Source: Synaphobranchus kaupii (taxonomy: Eukaryota > Chordata > Actinopteri > Anguilliformes > Synaphobranchidae). Taken from it: DNA of 64,000 nt. The DNA lies in assembly GCA_029718625.1 (NCBI GenBank), contig CM056377.1, forward strand, positions 32,468,653 to 32,532,652. Direction: 5' to 3'. The stretch's first letter is position 1. Each line of letters opens with the position of its first letter. Shown here in pieces: positions 33,196-44,200 of this stretch. Position numbers and translations under genes: made by a program. The notes beneath the pieces were generated by a model. The model was not told the origin of the DNA and ran no database searches. It saw nothing but the letters and a program-made list of their open reading frames with translations.

Positions 33196-33777
33196 GGGCA
33201 GCATCAGGGCAACGGCACGGTCCTGCAGGTTCCTCCTGTACAACATCAGGAGGATTCGACTGTACCTGACCACCTACTCCACCCAGCTTCTTGTCCAGAC
33301 CATGATCACCTCACGCCTGGACTACTGGAACTTCCTGCTCGCAATCCTACCAGCCTGCGCCATTCTGCCATTTCGCATGTCACCCCCCTGCTGAGGTCAC
33401 TCCACTGGCTGCCAGTTGCAGCCAGGATCAGGTTCAAAGTTCTGATCCTGGTCTACACTGCAGCCAATAGGACAGGCCCCGCCTACCTGCAGGACTTAAT
33501 CCAGAACTATGTTCCTGCTCGAACACAGCTTTTCTACATCAGGGCGACTCGCACTTCCCCCCCTCCATGTCAACGGCTCTCGCTCATCCCGACTGTGGAG
33601 CTTCTCCACCCTAGTGGTGGAACAAACTCCCCATTCCCCTACGTTCTACTCCAACCCTGCCTGCGTTCCTTCATGGCCTGAAGACACACCTCTTCACACT
33701 CCACCTTGACTGATATGCTTGTTCCCTGTGTTTTCTTGTCTGTTTGTTATAGTTTATAATAGTATTTAGAATAGAAT
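33196..33777 (+). mobile_element. L2 LINE 3' fragment, part 1 (split by a gypsy insertion)
   Basis: A 5'-truncated L2-type LINE. The end of the reverse-transcriptase ORF is visible in two frames: MITSRLDYWNFLLAILPACA, then SHVTPLLRSLHWLPVAARIR and YLQDLIQNYVPARTQ. The motifs TSRLDYxNxLL and LRSLHWLPV are typical of the region after the L2/CR1 polymerase core. A frameshift and a deletion of roughly twenty residues separate the blocks, so it is dead. The 3' untranslated part continues at 41015-41219. Confidence 0.9.
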
Positions 33778-35292
33778 TGTTACGAACCAAATACGGGCTG
33801 GACCCAAGTGCAACGACCAGGAGGCAGATTAACAGAAAGGGGTTTTTATTATAAGCTTTGGGGTAGTCCCAAAGCTGTACATAAAGGAAACACAGTATTA
33901 CACAGGGGTGAGGAAGTCCAACACGAACTGCTCCAAGCCGGAGCTGGACTTGAATACAGGAAGCGGGTTCCAAGCCGGAACTGGACTGTACTGGACCAGA
34001 GGTCCACTCAGGAACTGGATCACGGAATCGGCAGGTTTGTTCCAAACCGGAACTGGACTTTAAACTGGAGGTGAACTTCACACCGGAACTGGACTGGAAC
34101 TGGACCGGGAGGTCCAACTGGAACTGGATTACAGGAACAACGGGGTTGTTCCAAGCCGGAACTGGACTTGGACAGGAGGTGAGTTCCGAGCCGGAACTGG
34201 ACTGGAACTGGACCGGGAGGTCCAACTGGAACTGCATCACAGGAACAACGGGGTTGTTCCAAGCCGGAACTGGACTTTGACAGGAGGTGAGTTCCGAGCC
34301 GGAACTGGACTGGAACTGGACCGGGAGGTCCAACTGGAACTGGGTCACAGGAACAACGGGGTTGTTCCAAGCCGGAACTGGACTTTGACTGGAGGAGAGT
34401 TCCGAACCGGAACTGGACTGGAACTGGACCGGGAGGTCCAACTGGAGCTGGATCACGGAACACGCGGCTGTTCCAAGCCGGAACTGGACTGAAAGCAGAG
34501 GGTGAGTTCCGAGCCGGAACTGGACCGTCGCTGGACCGGGAGGTCCCACAGGTACTGGGCTGGATTCAGAGGTAGGTAACCGGCAGAGCCCGGCTGGGTA
34601 GAGCTGTGTGGTGGAGCTCAGGTAGGACCGGTTGGGGTAGCTGGATTACAGAGGAACCTGGGACCGTAACCGCAGCAATGGGGGTAGCCACGGCCGGACA
34701 GGAACCACTGCAGGATAGCGAGGCAGAACACCCAACTGCGGACGCAATGCGAGCTGGAGTTGGAGGTACCGTAACACACACAAGGAGACTAACAGCTACA
34801 GACTGGTAGATGCAGGAACAGCTGGTAATTAGAGGGAGACAGGTTAGATACAAAGCAAACAGCAAATGTTAGGGCTGAATAGCTACCAGACTGGAGGATA
34901 GGAAAACTGAAAGCTGACGGGCTTTAACCCGCAACCAAGCACTCAGTAAAACAGGACTATAAACCCGAAGACCAGGAAACACACAACGTAAGTTAACGAA
35001 CTGGCGCCGACTAGCAGCCAGACGGGGGTTTAAGTAGGGGAGTGAAATTGAAACCAATGACGAAAACGTGAGGAATGTAACCGAGAGTGATTGATAATTA
35101 ACCAGGTGCGGAATGAATGCCACGAGAGGGGAAAGAGATAGGTGGAAACCAAAGTGGGAAACCGAGAGAAACAAACAGAGGGGAAACGCCCAGCCTGTAG
35201 CAAAGGGGAAAACATGGACAGGGGAATCCAACATGACACGGAAGGAAAAGGGGAAAACACGGAAAAGGACAGGAAGGGAACGGGACGTTACA
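33778..35292 (-). repeat. 3' LTR of the gypsy element (1515 bp)
   Basis: Near-identical to 39609-41014 but longer by one 108-bp tandem unit and one base. It contains four units of a GGAACTGGAC-rich minisatellite at 34095-34525. Confidence 0.96.
34095..34525. repeat. 108-bp tandem repeat in the 3' LTR (4 units)
   Basis: Units start TGGAACTGGACCGGGAGGTC at 34095, 34203, 34311 and 34419. They create long open frames on both strands that are not genes. Confidence 0.95.
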
Positions 35293-35308
35293 GTACCCCC
35301 CCCTCAAT
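35293..35308 (-). promoter_or_regulatory. Polypurine tract of the gypsy element
   Basis: In the coding sense the sequence is TTGAGGGGGGGGTAC immediately before the 3' LTR. This is the expected primer site for plus-strand DNA synthesis, and it follows the pol stop codon directly. Confidence 0.85.
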
Positions 35309-35705
35309 GGACGCCACCTGGCGTACCTGGAGGCCTAGTCTTGTCCGGGAACAGGTTGTGAAAGTCCCGGATAAGAGAGTGGTCCAGAATGAGGCCCTTG
35401 TGGAGCCAGGACCGCTCCTCAGGGCCATAACCCTCCCAGTCGACAAGGTACTGGAAGCCCCGGCCCTTACGGCGAATATCAATAATCTGGCTCACCGTGT
35501 AGGCCGGGGCGTTGTCGATGATCCGGGAAGGAGGAGGAGAGATAGCCGGGGCACTGAGGGGGCTGGAGGCGACAGGCTTAATCTGGCTAACATGAAAGAC
35601 AGGGTGGACCTTGAGGGAGACAGGGAGGGAAAGTTTAACGGACACAGGGTTGATCAAACAAACAATAGGAAAAGGACCAATAAAACGGGGTTGGAGCTTT
35701 TTAGA
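35304..35705 (-). pseudogene. Gypsy pol C-terminus: integrase tail and chromodomain
   Basis: This is in frame with the upstream polymerase-integrase frame but separated from it by a TGA at 35706-35708, probably a CGA to TGA change at a CpG. It reads [15 protein letters not shown] (the usual end of the integrase GPY/F region) and then a chromodomain, [20 protein letters not shown] followed by [12 protein letters not shown]. Such chromodomains steer integration to modified histones. The aromatic-cage positions Y, W and a later aromatic are partly visible. The frame ends just before the polypurine tract. Confidence 0.93.
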
Positions 35706-37822
35706 TCAAGAGGGGAGGGGAATGTTGGCTGTGGAGAGCCAGACCTGCTGACCGGCCCTATACTGCGGGGCTGCGGTCCTGTGAAGGTCCGCCAGGCGTT
35801 GGGAATGGGAATTGGAGCGGAGGAGTGCGGTGCGTGTAAGTCTCCACATGCGTTTGCATCTGAGGAGGTGAGACCTCACAGACGGAACTGCCACCTCAGC
35901 TTCCTGGGCCGACAGGAGGGGAGGTTGATACCCCAAGGAGCATTCGAAGGGGGACATCCCTGTGGATGCGCACTTAAGGGAGTTATGAGCGTACTCCACC
36001 CAGGGGAGAAAACGGCTCCAGGAAGCGGGGTTACGGGCAGTGACGCACCGCAGGGCGGCCCCCAGGTCCTGGTTGGCCCTCTCTGCCTGGCCGTTAGACT
36101 GGGGATGGAAACCTGACGATAAACTAGCCGAAGCACCCAGGGCCACACAGAACGCTTTCCATACCTGGGAGGAGAATTGGGGCCCACGGTCCGACACTAT
36201 GTCGGAGGGGATCTCGTGCAGCCTGACCACGTGCAGCACCAGGAGCTCAGCAGTTTCGAGGGCGGACGGGAGCTTGGGGAGAGGGATAAAGTGAACCGCC
36301 TTGGAGAACCGGTCCACAATTGTCAGAATAGTAGTGTTGCCTTCTGACAAAGGCAGACCGGTGACTAAGTCAACGCCGATGTGACTCCAAGGACGGCCCA
36401 GGACGGGGAGGGGGTGGAGAAAACCGGAGGGAGGCTGGTGGGATGCCTTGCTCCTGGCGCAAACAGGGCAGGCCAGGACGAAGGCACGGGTATCCCCCTT
36501 GAGGGTGGGCCACCAAAAACTCCTCCTGACAAGGGCGACAGTTCTGGCAACACCTGGGTGACAAGCCAGACAGGAGGCGTGAACCCATTCAAGGACCTGG
36601 GAGCGGACGGAATTGGGCACAAAAATGGAAGAGTTAGGGTTACTGCGGGGATCCGGTTGGGAAGCCTGGGCGGCCCTCACGATCTCCTCGATCTCCCAGG
36701 AGACCGCAGCCACAACACAGGATGCCGGTAGAATGGGCTCCGGATCAGCAGGACTGGAGGGGAGGGAAAAAATACGGGACAAGGCATCTGCCTTGGTATT
36801 ACGGGAACCGGGGCGAAAAGAAACAGAAAAATTAAAGCGGGCAAAAAACAGAGACCATCTAGCCTGACGGGCATTAAGCCTTTTGGCCGACCTGATATAA
36901 ATTAAGTATTGATGGTCCGTGAGAACAATAAAGGGATTACCTGCCCCCTCCAGCCAGTGACACCACTCCTCTAGTGCGAGCTTGATGGCAAGGAGTTCCC
37001 GATCCCCGACATCATAATTGCGCTCCGCGGAGGACAGTCTCCGGGAGAAGAATGCGCAGGGATGGAGCTTGTTGTCCAAGGCGGCTCGCTGAGACAGAAT
37101 GGCCCCCACGCCGGTGTCGGAGGCATCAACCTCGATGGTAAACTGACGGGTAGTGTCGGGGTGACAAAGAATGGGGGCAGAGGAGAACCGAACCTTGAGC
37201 TGTTCAAAGGCCAGCTGGGCCTCGGAATTCCAGCAAAAGGGAATGGAAGTGGAGGTGAGCTTGGTAAGGGGGGCAGCAATGACACTGTAATTGCGGATGA
37301 ATCGACGATAAAAGTTAGCAAAGCCGAGGAACTGTTGGAGGTGCTTACGTGAGGAGGGTTGGGGCCATTCTGTCACCGCCTTGACCTTGGCAGGGTCCGC
37401 CCGGATACTGCCCTCCTCAATGATGAAGCCGAGGAACGGGACGGACGAAGCGTGAAACGAGCACTTCTCGGCCTTTACGAAGAGCTGGTTCTCCAGCAGC
37501 CGCTGAAGAACCTCCCGGACGTGGAGAATGTGTTCCTGAGGGGATTTGGAGAAAATGAGGATATCGTCAATATAAACAAAGACACACTTGCCTAATAGGT
37601 CCCGAAGCACATCGTTGACCATGCCCTGGAAGACTGCTGGGGCGTTAGTTAGACCGAACGGGACCACCAGGTATTCGTAGTGGCCCAACGGGGTATTGAA
37701 TGCAGTCTTCCACTCATCCCCCTCGCGTATACGCACCAGGTGGTATGCGTTGCGGAGGTCGAGCTTGGTGAAGGTGACTGCCTGGGAGAGGGGTTCAAAT
37801 GCGGTGTTAATCAGAGGAAGGG
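35706..37822 (-). pseudogene. Gypsy pol: reverse transcriptase, RNase H, integrase
   Basis: The frame is open for about 705 residues. Reverse transcriptase has KLDLRNAYH with its Asp, the fingers/palm block [13 protein letters not shown] and the catalytic YIDDILIF near 37572-37560. RNase H starts at [16 protein letters not shown] with TDHQYL and KADALSR further on. Integrase has an HHCC finger (H-x-C-x-x-CHPG through CPVCARSK) and the DDE core: Asp in GVDLVTGLP, Asp in VSDRGPQF, Glu in NGQAERANQ. The frame is entered by a one-base shift in a G6 run at 37820-37825 and ends at TGA 35706-35708. All catalytic residues I know are present, so the breaks are the only visible defects. Confidence 0.95.
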
Positions 37823-38112
37823 GGGTACTTGTTACGTATGGTGACCTCATTGAGGCCCCGGTAGTCGATGCAGGGCCGCAGAGAACCGTCCTTCTTCCCC
37901 ACGAAGAAGAACTCTGCACCAACCGGGGATGAGGAGGGACGGATTATGCCCGACGCGAGGGACTCGTGGATGTAAGTCTCCATGGCCAGCTTCTCCGGGC
38001 CCGACAAGCTGTAGAGGCGGCCAGACGGAAGCTTAGCTCCCGCCAGAAGGTCGATACAGCAGTCGTAGGGCCTGTGAGGAGGCAAAGATAGAGCACGTGA
38101 CTTGGAGAACAC
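37822..38112 (-). pseudogene. Gypsy pol: N-terminal part of reverse transcriptase
   Basis: The frame contains [35 protein letters not shown] and [19 protein letters not shown], the usual opening of Ty3/gypsy reverse transcriptase. It breaks at the G6 run 37820-37825, where one extra base moves the reading into another frame. Upstream it stays open to the G9 run at 38192-38200. Confidence 0.93.
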
Positions 38113-38176
38113 TTGAGACAGGTCATGATACTGGCTAGGAACGTTAGCCAGGTCGGGTCCAGGTTGGTAGGAACTG

Positions 38177-38569
38177 TCACACTTGGCCCCCGGGGGGGGG
38201 TAGAGCAGAGCAAAGACAGCTGGCTAGACAGTGGGCACTCCATGCCAGGATACGACCGGCTCGCCAGTCGATGTGAGGGTTGTGGAGGCGTAGCCAGGTC
38301 TGACCCAGGACCATGGAGGACTGCTTGGCGTGGATAAGGAGAAGTTGAATTGTCTCCCGGTGATTGCCTGACAAAATTAACTGCAGGGGAACGGTGGAGT
38401 GAGTAACTAACCCCAGACTCCTACCGTCCAGGGCGAGAGCAGTGATAGGGGTAGGTAGAACCTCTGTGGGGATGCCGGCCCTCCTGGCAAAGGAGATGTC
38501 AATGAAGTTTGCATCGGCCCCGGAGTCGATAAGGGCAGATGAGGAAGCGGAGTTGTCCCTGGGCAGCAT
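38177..38569 (-). pseudogene. Gypsy pol: retroviral-type aspartic protease
   Basis: SALIDSGADANFIDISFA carries the D-S-G active-site motif (Asp15 counted from the ATG at 38569), and VLGQTWLRLHNPHIDW is the usual closing block. The frame runs into a stop just after the G9 run at 38192-38200; a one-base change there separates it from the reverse transcriptase. It is in the same reading frame as gag, but two TGA codons lie between them. Confidence 0.92.
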
Positions 38570-38605
38570 GGTCGGGAATGATAGGGCTCGTCAGTACGCC
38601 CAGCT

Positions 38606-39589
38606 TCACTGGCGAGCCAACTCTTTTGGGCGAATGGGACAAGAGGCGATCTGGTGGCCTATCTTGCCACAGTAAAAACAAGACCTGGTGCGGAACCGAC
38701 GTTGGCGCTCCTCAGCATCCACAGAAACTCTGCCCAGTTGCATAGGCTCCTCCTCGGACACCACAGAAGAGATTCTCGGCCCCGTAAAGGAAGAGTGTTG
38801 ACGTGCACTAGAAGAGTCGGAGAGCGGATGACGACCGGGATTCCTTCCTCGCTCACGAGCCCGGATGCGGAGACGGTTGTCAATGGCTATAGCCAAGCTG
38901 ATGAGGCTGTTGAGGGAGTTGGACTCCTCACGGGTAGCGAGTTGATCCTTGAGCTCCTCACTGAGGGCCTGACGAAAGGCCCCTTGAAGGGAGGTGTCGT
39001 TCCATCCGGACTCAGCAGCGAGGGTGCGGAACTGGATCGCCATTTCTGCAACACTGCGGCTGCCCTGTCGAACCTGAAGCAGGTGCTGGGTAGCGTCTCG
39101 CCCACAGGCTGGGTGGTCGAAGACGCGCCGCATCTCCGAGGTAAAGGACGCGAAGTTGTTGCACATAGGGGCTTGGCTGTCCCAAATAGAAGTGGCCCAC
39201 TCCAGGGCACTGCCACCCAGGCTGCTCATAATAAACGCGATCTTGCATGGGTCGGAGGCGAAGGAAGTGGGCTGCATGCGGAAGACGATGTCGCATTTCA
39301 TCAGAAACTCGCGGCACTTCCCCAGCCCCCCACGGTATAATTCGGGGTGTTGAACTCTGGGTTCCCGGCTAGGAGAGGGAACCGGAACCTCGGGAGGCGG
39401 CTCAGGAGTTGGAGGGGTCGGACCCACAGGAATCCGAGGAAGAGGCTGGTGAAGCGAGAGCTGAGCAACCTGCTCCGTGATACCCCTCAGCACCTCCAAC
39501 ACGTCATCCAAACGACGGCCCTGTTGGTCGCTGACCGCAGTTTGGCAGGAGAAGGCGTGGCGAATCTGCTCAAGGTCGGCTGGATCCAT
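38606..39589 (-). CDS. Gypsy Gag polyprotein with CCHC zinc knuckle
   Basis: 327 residues, intact. An N-terminal coiled-coil-prone stretch (about 1-55) and a proline-rich linker (PTPPTPEPPPEVPVPSPSRE) precede the retrotransposon Gag core (HPELYRGGLGKCREFLMKCD, then FDHPACGRDATQHLLQVRQG). A CCHC knuckle follows at about 304-317 (CFYCGKIGHQIASC). Gag forms the particle and binds the element RNA. The ATG lies only 19 bases downstream of the 5' LTR. The stop is TGA at 38606-38608. Confidence 0.94.
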   Translation of the reverse strand: MDPADLEQIRHAFSCQTAVSDQQGRRLDDVLEVLRGITEQVAQLSLHQPLPRIPVGPTPPTPEPPPEVPVPSPSREPRVQHPELYRGGLGKCREFLMKCDIVFRMQPTSFASDPCKIAFIMSSLGGSALEWATSIWDSQAPMCNNFASFTSEMRRVFDHPACGRDATQHLLQVRQGSRSVAEMAIQFRTLAAESGWNDTSLQGAFRQALSEELKDQLATREESNSLNSLISLAIAIDNRLRIRARERGRNPGRHPLSDSSSARQHSSFTGPRISSVVSEEEPMQLGRVSVDAEERQRRFRTRSCFYCGKIGHQIASCPIRPKELARQ

Positions 39590-39608
39590 GTTTTAGGCCA
39601 GTTCGTTC

Positions 39609-41014
39609 TGTTACGAACCAAATACGGGCTGGACCCAAGTGCAACGACCAGGAGGCAGATTAACAGAAAGGGGTTTTTATTATAAGCTTTGGGGTAGTCC
39701 CAAAGCTGTATATAAAGGAAACACAGTATTACACAGGGGTGAGGAAGTCCAACACGAACTGCTCCAAGCCGGAGCTGGACTTGAATACAGGAAGCGGGTT
39801 CCAAGCCGGAACTGGACTGTACTGGACCAGAGGTCCACTCAGGAACTGGATCACGGAATCGGCGGGTTTGTTCCAAACCGGAACTGGACTTTAAACTGGA
39901 GGTGAACTTCACACCGGAACTGGACTGGAACTGGACCGGGAGGTCCAACTGGAACTGGATTACAGGAACAACGGGGTTGTTCCAAGCCGGAACTGGACTT
40001 GGACAGGAGGTGAGGTCCGAGCCGGAACTGGACTGGAACTGGACCGGGAGGTCCAACTGGAACTGGATCACAGGAACAACGGGGTTGTTCCAAGCCGGAA
40101 CTGGACTTTGACAGGAGGTGAGTTCCGAGCCGGAACTGGACTGGAACTGGACCGGGAGGTCCAACTGGAGCTGGATCACGGAACACGCGGCTGTTCCAAG
40201 CCGGAACTGGACTGAAAGCAGAGGGTGAGTTCCGAGCCGGAACTGGACCGTCGCTGGACCGGGAGGTCCCACAGGTACTGGGCTGGATTCAGAGGTAGGT
40301 AACCGGCAGAGCCCGGCTGGGTAGAGCTGTGTGGTGGAGCTCAGGTAGGACCGGTTGGGGTAGCTGGATTACAGAGGAACCTGGGACCGTAACCGCAGCA
40401 ATGGGGGTAGCCACTGCCGGACAGGAACCACTGCAGGATAGCAGGCAGAACACCCAACTGCGGACGCAATGCGAGCTGGAGTTGGAGGTACCATAACACA
40501 CACAAGGAGACTAACAGCTACAGACTGGTAGATGCAGGAACAGCTGGTAATTAGAGGGAGACAGGTTAGATACAAAGCAAACAGCAAATGTTAGGGCTGA
40601 ATAGCTACCAGACTGGAGGATAGGAAAACTGAAAGCTGACGGGCTTTAACCCGCAACCAAGCACTCAGTAAAACAGGACTATAAACCAGAAGACCAGGAA
40701 ACACACAACGTAAGTTAACGAACTGGCGCCGACTAGCAGCCAGACGGGGGTTTAAGTAGGGGAGTGAAATTGAAACCAATGACGAAAACGTGAGGAATGT
40801 AACCGAGAGTGATTGATAATTAACCAGGTGCGGAATGAATGCCACGAGAGGGGAAAGAGATAGGTGGAAACCAAAGTGGGAAACCGAGAGAAACAAACAG
40901 AGGGGAAACGCCCAGCCTGTAGCAAAGGGGAAAACATGGACAGGGGAATCCAACATTACACGGAAGGAAAAGGGGAAAACACGGAAAAGGACAGGAAGGG
41001 AACGGGACGTTACA
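39609..41014 (-). repeat. 5' LTR of the gypsy element (1406 bp)
   Basis: Promoter-bearing LTR in the coding sense. Ends are TGTAAC and GTAACA; three 108-bp tandem units are present at 39924-40246. About eight base differences from the other LTR were counted by eye. Confidence 0.96.
39924..40246. repeat. 108-bp tandem repeat in the 5' LTR (3 units)
   Basis: Units start at 39924, 40032 and 40140. The count is one fewer than in the 3' LTR. Confidence 0.95.
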
Positions 41015-41219
41015 AGAATTGTAGCATAGCTGATTTATCCACAGCTTACTGTGAACTACATTCAAATGTTCCTTACTAGGGATAGCTGCTACGTTATGTG
41101 AAGGATGTGCTTTGTCTTATGTGTTCAGTAGCTACTTCAATGACGTTTCTGTATGCAATTATTGTATGTCGCTTTGGATAAAAGCGTCTGCTAAATGTCT
41201 GTAATGTAATGTAATGTAT
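41015..41219 (+). mobile_element. L2 LINE 3' fragment, part 2 (3' tail)
   Basis: It continues the L2 3' UTR after the gypsy element, beginning with the second copy of the AGAAT duplication. It ends with the standard L2 tail GCTTTGGATAAAAGCGTCTG, then CTAAATG and a (TAATG)n repeat. Joined with 33196-33777 it gives a fragment of about 0.78 kb. Confidence 0.92.
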
Positions 41220-44200
41220 ATGTATTACTATATAACATTTTAGCAAACCTAGAAACACAGTTTAAAGAAGATGATTTTTGGTTTGATTTTTAGCCAACCC
41301 CCCAAGTTACCATCATCCCTCCATCTAGCTGTTTGACTGGGATCTGCAGTAAATTACATTTCATGAGGTAAAATGTTCCAAATATCACTTTTAACCAGAA
41401 AGGAAAGTACACACTTCATAATAGTACAGGAGTCTTTTTTGTGGTGTGACTTGATACTTAAAAAGAGTACATAATCCAATCCACCTCATCTCTTCTCCTG
41501 GCTGTAGAGAATATTTTTTTTGGTGTTTTTCTCTTTCTGTTTCCACTAGCATGTGTTCATGATATCCAGACTGGTGTCCCAGGTTTCAGAAGTATCACTT
41601 AATGCTTCAGTAAACATGGGTGACAGCCAGAGCGCTGTATTTGTTTCTCACAGATTGGTAATTACACATTAAACAGCCACAGTTTGCACAGAGAAATAAC
41701 CAGAAATAACATTATGTCAATTATAGCGTGTTTAGGTCTGCTGGGTTTTTTCCATATCAACCAAAACATTTTCTGCAAAAGTCTAAAGCTCTGTCTCATT
41801 CTTTCACATTTGTGGGTACCAAGATGCCTGTGTTTCAGTCCCAACAAATTGCCAATGCATCTAACCTTTTATGACATGCATACATTGTTGGGGATGTTTT
41901 GTGGAAAGCAACTCCCTTACTGGTCTTACCGGCAGAAATTCAGCGTCTTTACCTGGAAATTCACTTTGCAGGATTGTTTCTGTTTTTCTCGGAAATTCAC
42001 TTTGCAGGTTTCTTAGAAACAAACCAGCTCTCCACCTGCCAGGCTGAAATGTACCTGTACTTCTCAGGAACCAATACATTCTGTTTTGAGCGTGACTCTT
42101 TGTGTTTTTGTCATGCATGTTTAATGTTTTTTCAAAGCCAGTTTAAACAAACAAATAACGTGAAAAACCTGCACTGTATCTTCCTGCGGATATTGGCTGA
42201 CTGTCATGAATGCAATGCGTGCATTTAAAATTCTTTCCCCCTTTGTTTGCCACCCCCCTACATGGATGGTGCCCTAGGCGACTGCCCTTGTCACTAATAC
42301 CTAGAACCACCCCTGTTGTGAACTGGTGACATTTAACGACCAAAGGTGAATTTATTGCTGTACTATTGTTCTCCCTAAGATACTGTTTTACAATATATAA
42401 TACCAAAAATAATATGTTGGGGATAATGAACATCAGCAGCAAAATCTGTAGTACAAAGAGCTGGCAAATGTGAATTAATTCTGGGAGCATAATGTGTGCT
42501 CCAGGTGGGATTTGTCCCTTGGTACATCCATGACGACCTTTGGGCAGCACAGTGCCTTATTTAGTCTTCAGCACAATGATATTCAGACCTCACTCACATA
42601 TCGAGTAAACAGTGAAAACAAACTGTTCAGGAAAGAGAAGATTAATGGTGTGTATGTTGGACGATAACACGATACAGGAAGATGTCACAGTGATTCGCCA
42701 TCAAACCGACTTTGATCTTTTCAAAGCAGCCCAAGAGTGTGTTTTAATAAAATGAGCACCTCCCTGAGTCGGCTGTTTACTGGAGGCTCAAGGAGACAAC
42801 AGTTTGTCACCAGGTCTCAGCGTGAAAATAAAAGTTTAAACAATGCAAAAAAACATTTGCTATAAATAGGAATGTGATTGTACACAATTTGTAGATCTTA
42901 TTCTTAATATAACATCAGTTCTGCAATGAAGGAAAATAAATGTGCATCGATGCTATGCAAAAAAAAACTTATGTATTCCGTTTTTATTTATGTTAAAAAG
43001 TTCTTAACACTTAAAAAGTTCAAAACCACATGTTACTAATCTATTGTATATTGTTATGCTGGTAGATTGAAAAAAGAGATGATTTTCATAATGATGCTGA
43101 GAACACAATTTTTTTTCAGAAGCTTTTTGCATGTAACGCACAGTATGATTAAATTCTCCACTTACTCTAACAATTGCTGAGAATTGATATTAAACAATGC
43201 AGCACAATGTACTCATACTGTATAAACATGTTTTTTTATTCAGTAGGGTCAGTCCTCAGAACATCAAAATGCATTTAAAGGCACTTTGTTCACATGCATT
43301 TGATCTGGAGATGCACATGCAGGTACTAACAAGTTTATTGACCCCCTTTTCATTTAATTTTCATGGAAACGATGGAAAATTAAAAAAGATAAAAACAGAA
43401 ATAAACAGTGGAGATTAGACAGGTTGCTGCAAACACAAGAGGACAAATGGCATTTTAAACCTGCGGACAAAACCTGTGAAACGTCATGATTATTATTAGC
43501 ATTAGCTTTTGGAGCTTTAGTTTACTTTTAAACAAATGAGTTGCCATCATATGTTGTGTGATCATATTTACGGATTCATATCAGATCTGAATGGTGGTGA
43601 AGAGTTGATCTTGACAGATGAATAAGTCGACTTGAATGTTAAGATTCCCAGTCGACAATCTAAACGTGCAATCTGTTGAAGAAAATCAAGTGTAAAATGC
43701 TGTAAGAGCACATAGCTGTCCAACTGGTTTTAACTCCAGCCAACATTTTGGAGTGAATCATTTTACCTAACTGTCTATTTTGCCTTTATGAAAATGAGAA
43801 ATGTATAATCCCCATACTAGAGCAAGCTCTCCATTACTTTGTTCTTTATTTACTGCTGACTGTCCATAGGTGAAGAGCAGGGAAACAGGCTACAGGCTAC
43901 ACACCACAGGAAGCTCAAAGCAAAGCAAGAAATGGTCTGCTTAGTCTAGATAATGACTCCAGAGAAATGTAATGAACACAACCGTGCTCAATTACAGGGA
44001 TCGCTGATAACTCCGGCCTTTCTGCCGTTTGGATCGGGAACGTCTTTATCGGCTCTGCCGCAGCGCCATTTTTCTCGCTTGAGTCATAGAGTCCGCCAAG
44101 CGAAACATAATAAACCCAGATTTGCATGATTTATTTCCTGCATTCACTGATCCATCGAGTGTAAATGTCTGGCCAAATGTCCTTTCTTGGGAAAGAGTGT

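Larger units (their letters stand above)
33778..41014 (-). mobile_element. Ty3/gypsy chromovirus-type LTR retrotransposon, nearly complete
   Basis: The 7.24-kb element reads on the minus strand: 5' LTR (39609-41014), gag, protease, reverse transcriptase, RNase H, integrase with chromodomain, polypurine tract, 3' LTR (33778-35292). LTRs begin TGTAAC and end GTAACA in the coding sense. A perfect 5-bp target duplication AGAAT lies at 33773-33777 and 41015-41019. Domain order RT-RH-IN and the chromodomain place it in the Ty3/gypsy chromovirus branch, as in fish sushi-type elements. The LTRs differ at about eight positions plus one tandem-repeat unit, so the insertion is young. Pol has two one-base frame changes in G runs and one stop codon. 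Confidence 0.96.

Noticed and set aside
33671..34549. 292-codon minus-strand frame, and its counterpart at 39487-40272
   Set aside because: Both lie in the gypsy LTRs and reflect the 108-bp tandem units (VQFRLGT-type repeats). There is no start context or domain.
38654..39340. 228-codon plus-strand frame, and 324 codons at 35142-36116
   Set aside because: These are antisense shadows of gag and of the LTR/integrase region of the gypsy element.
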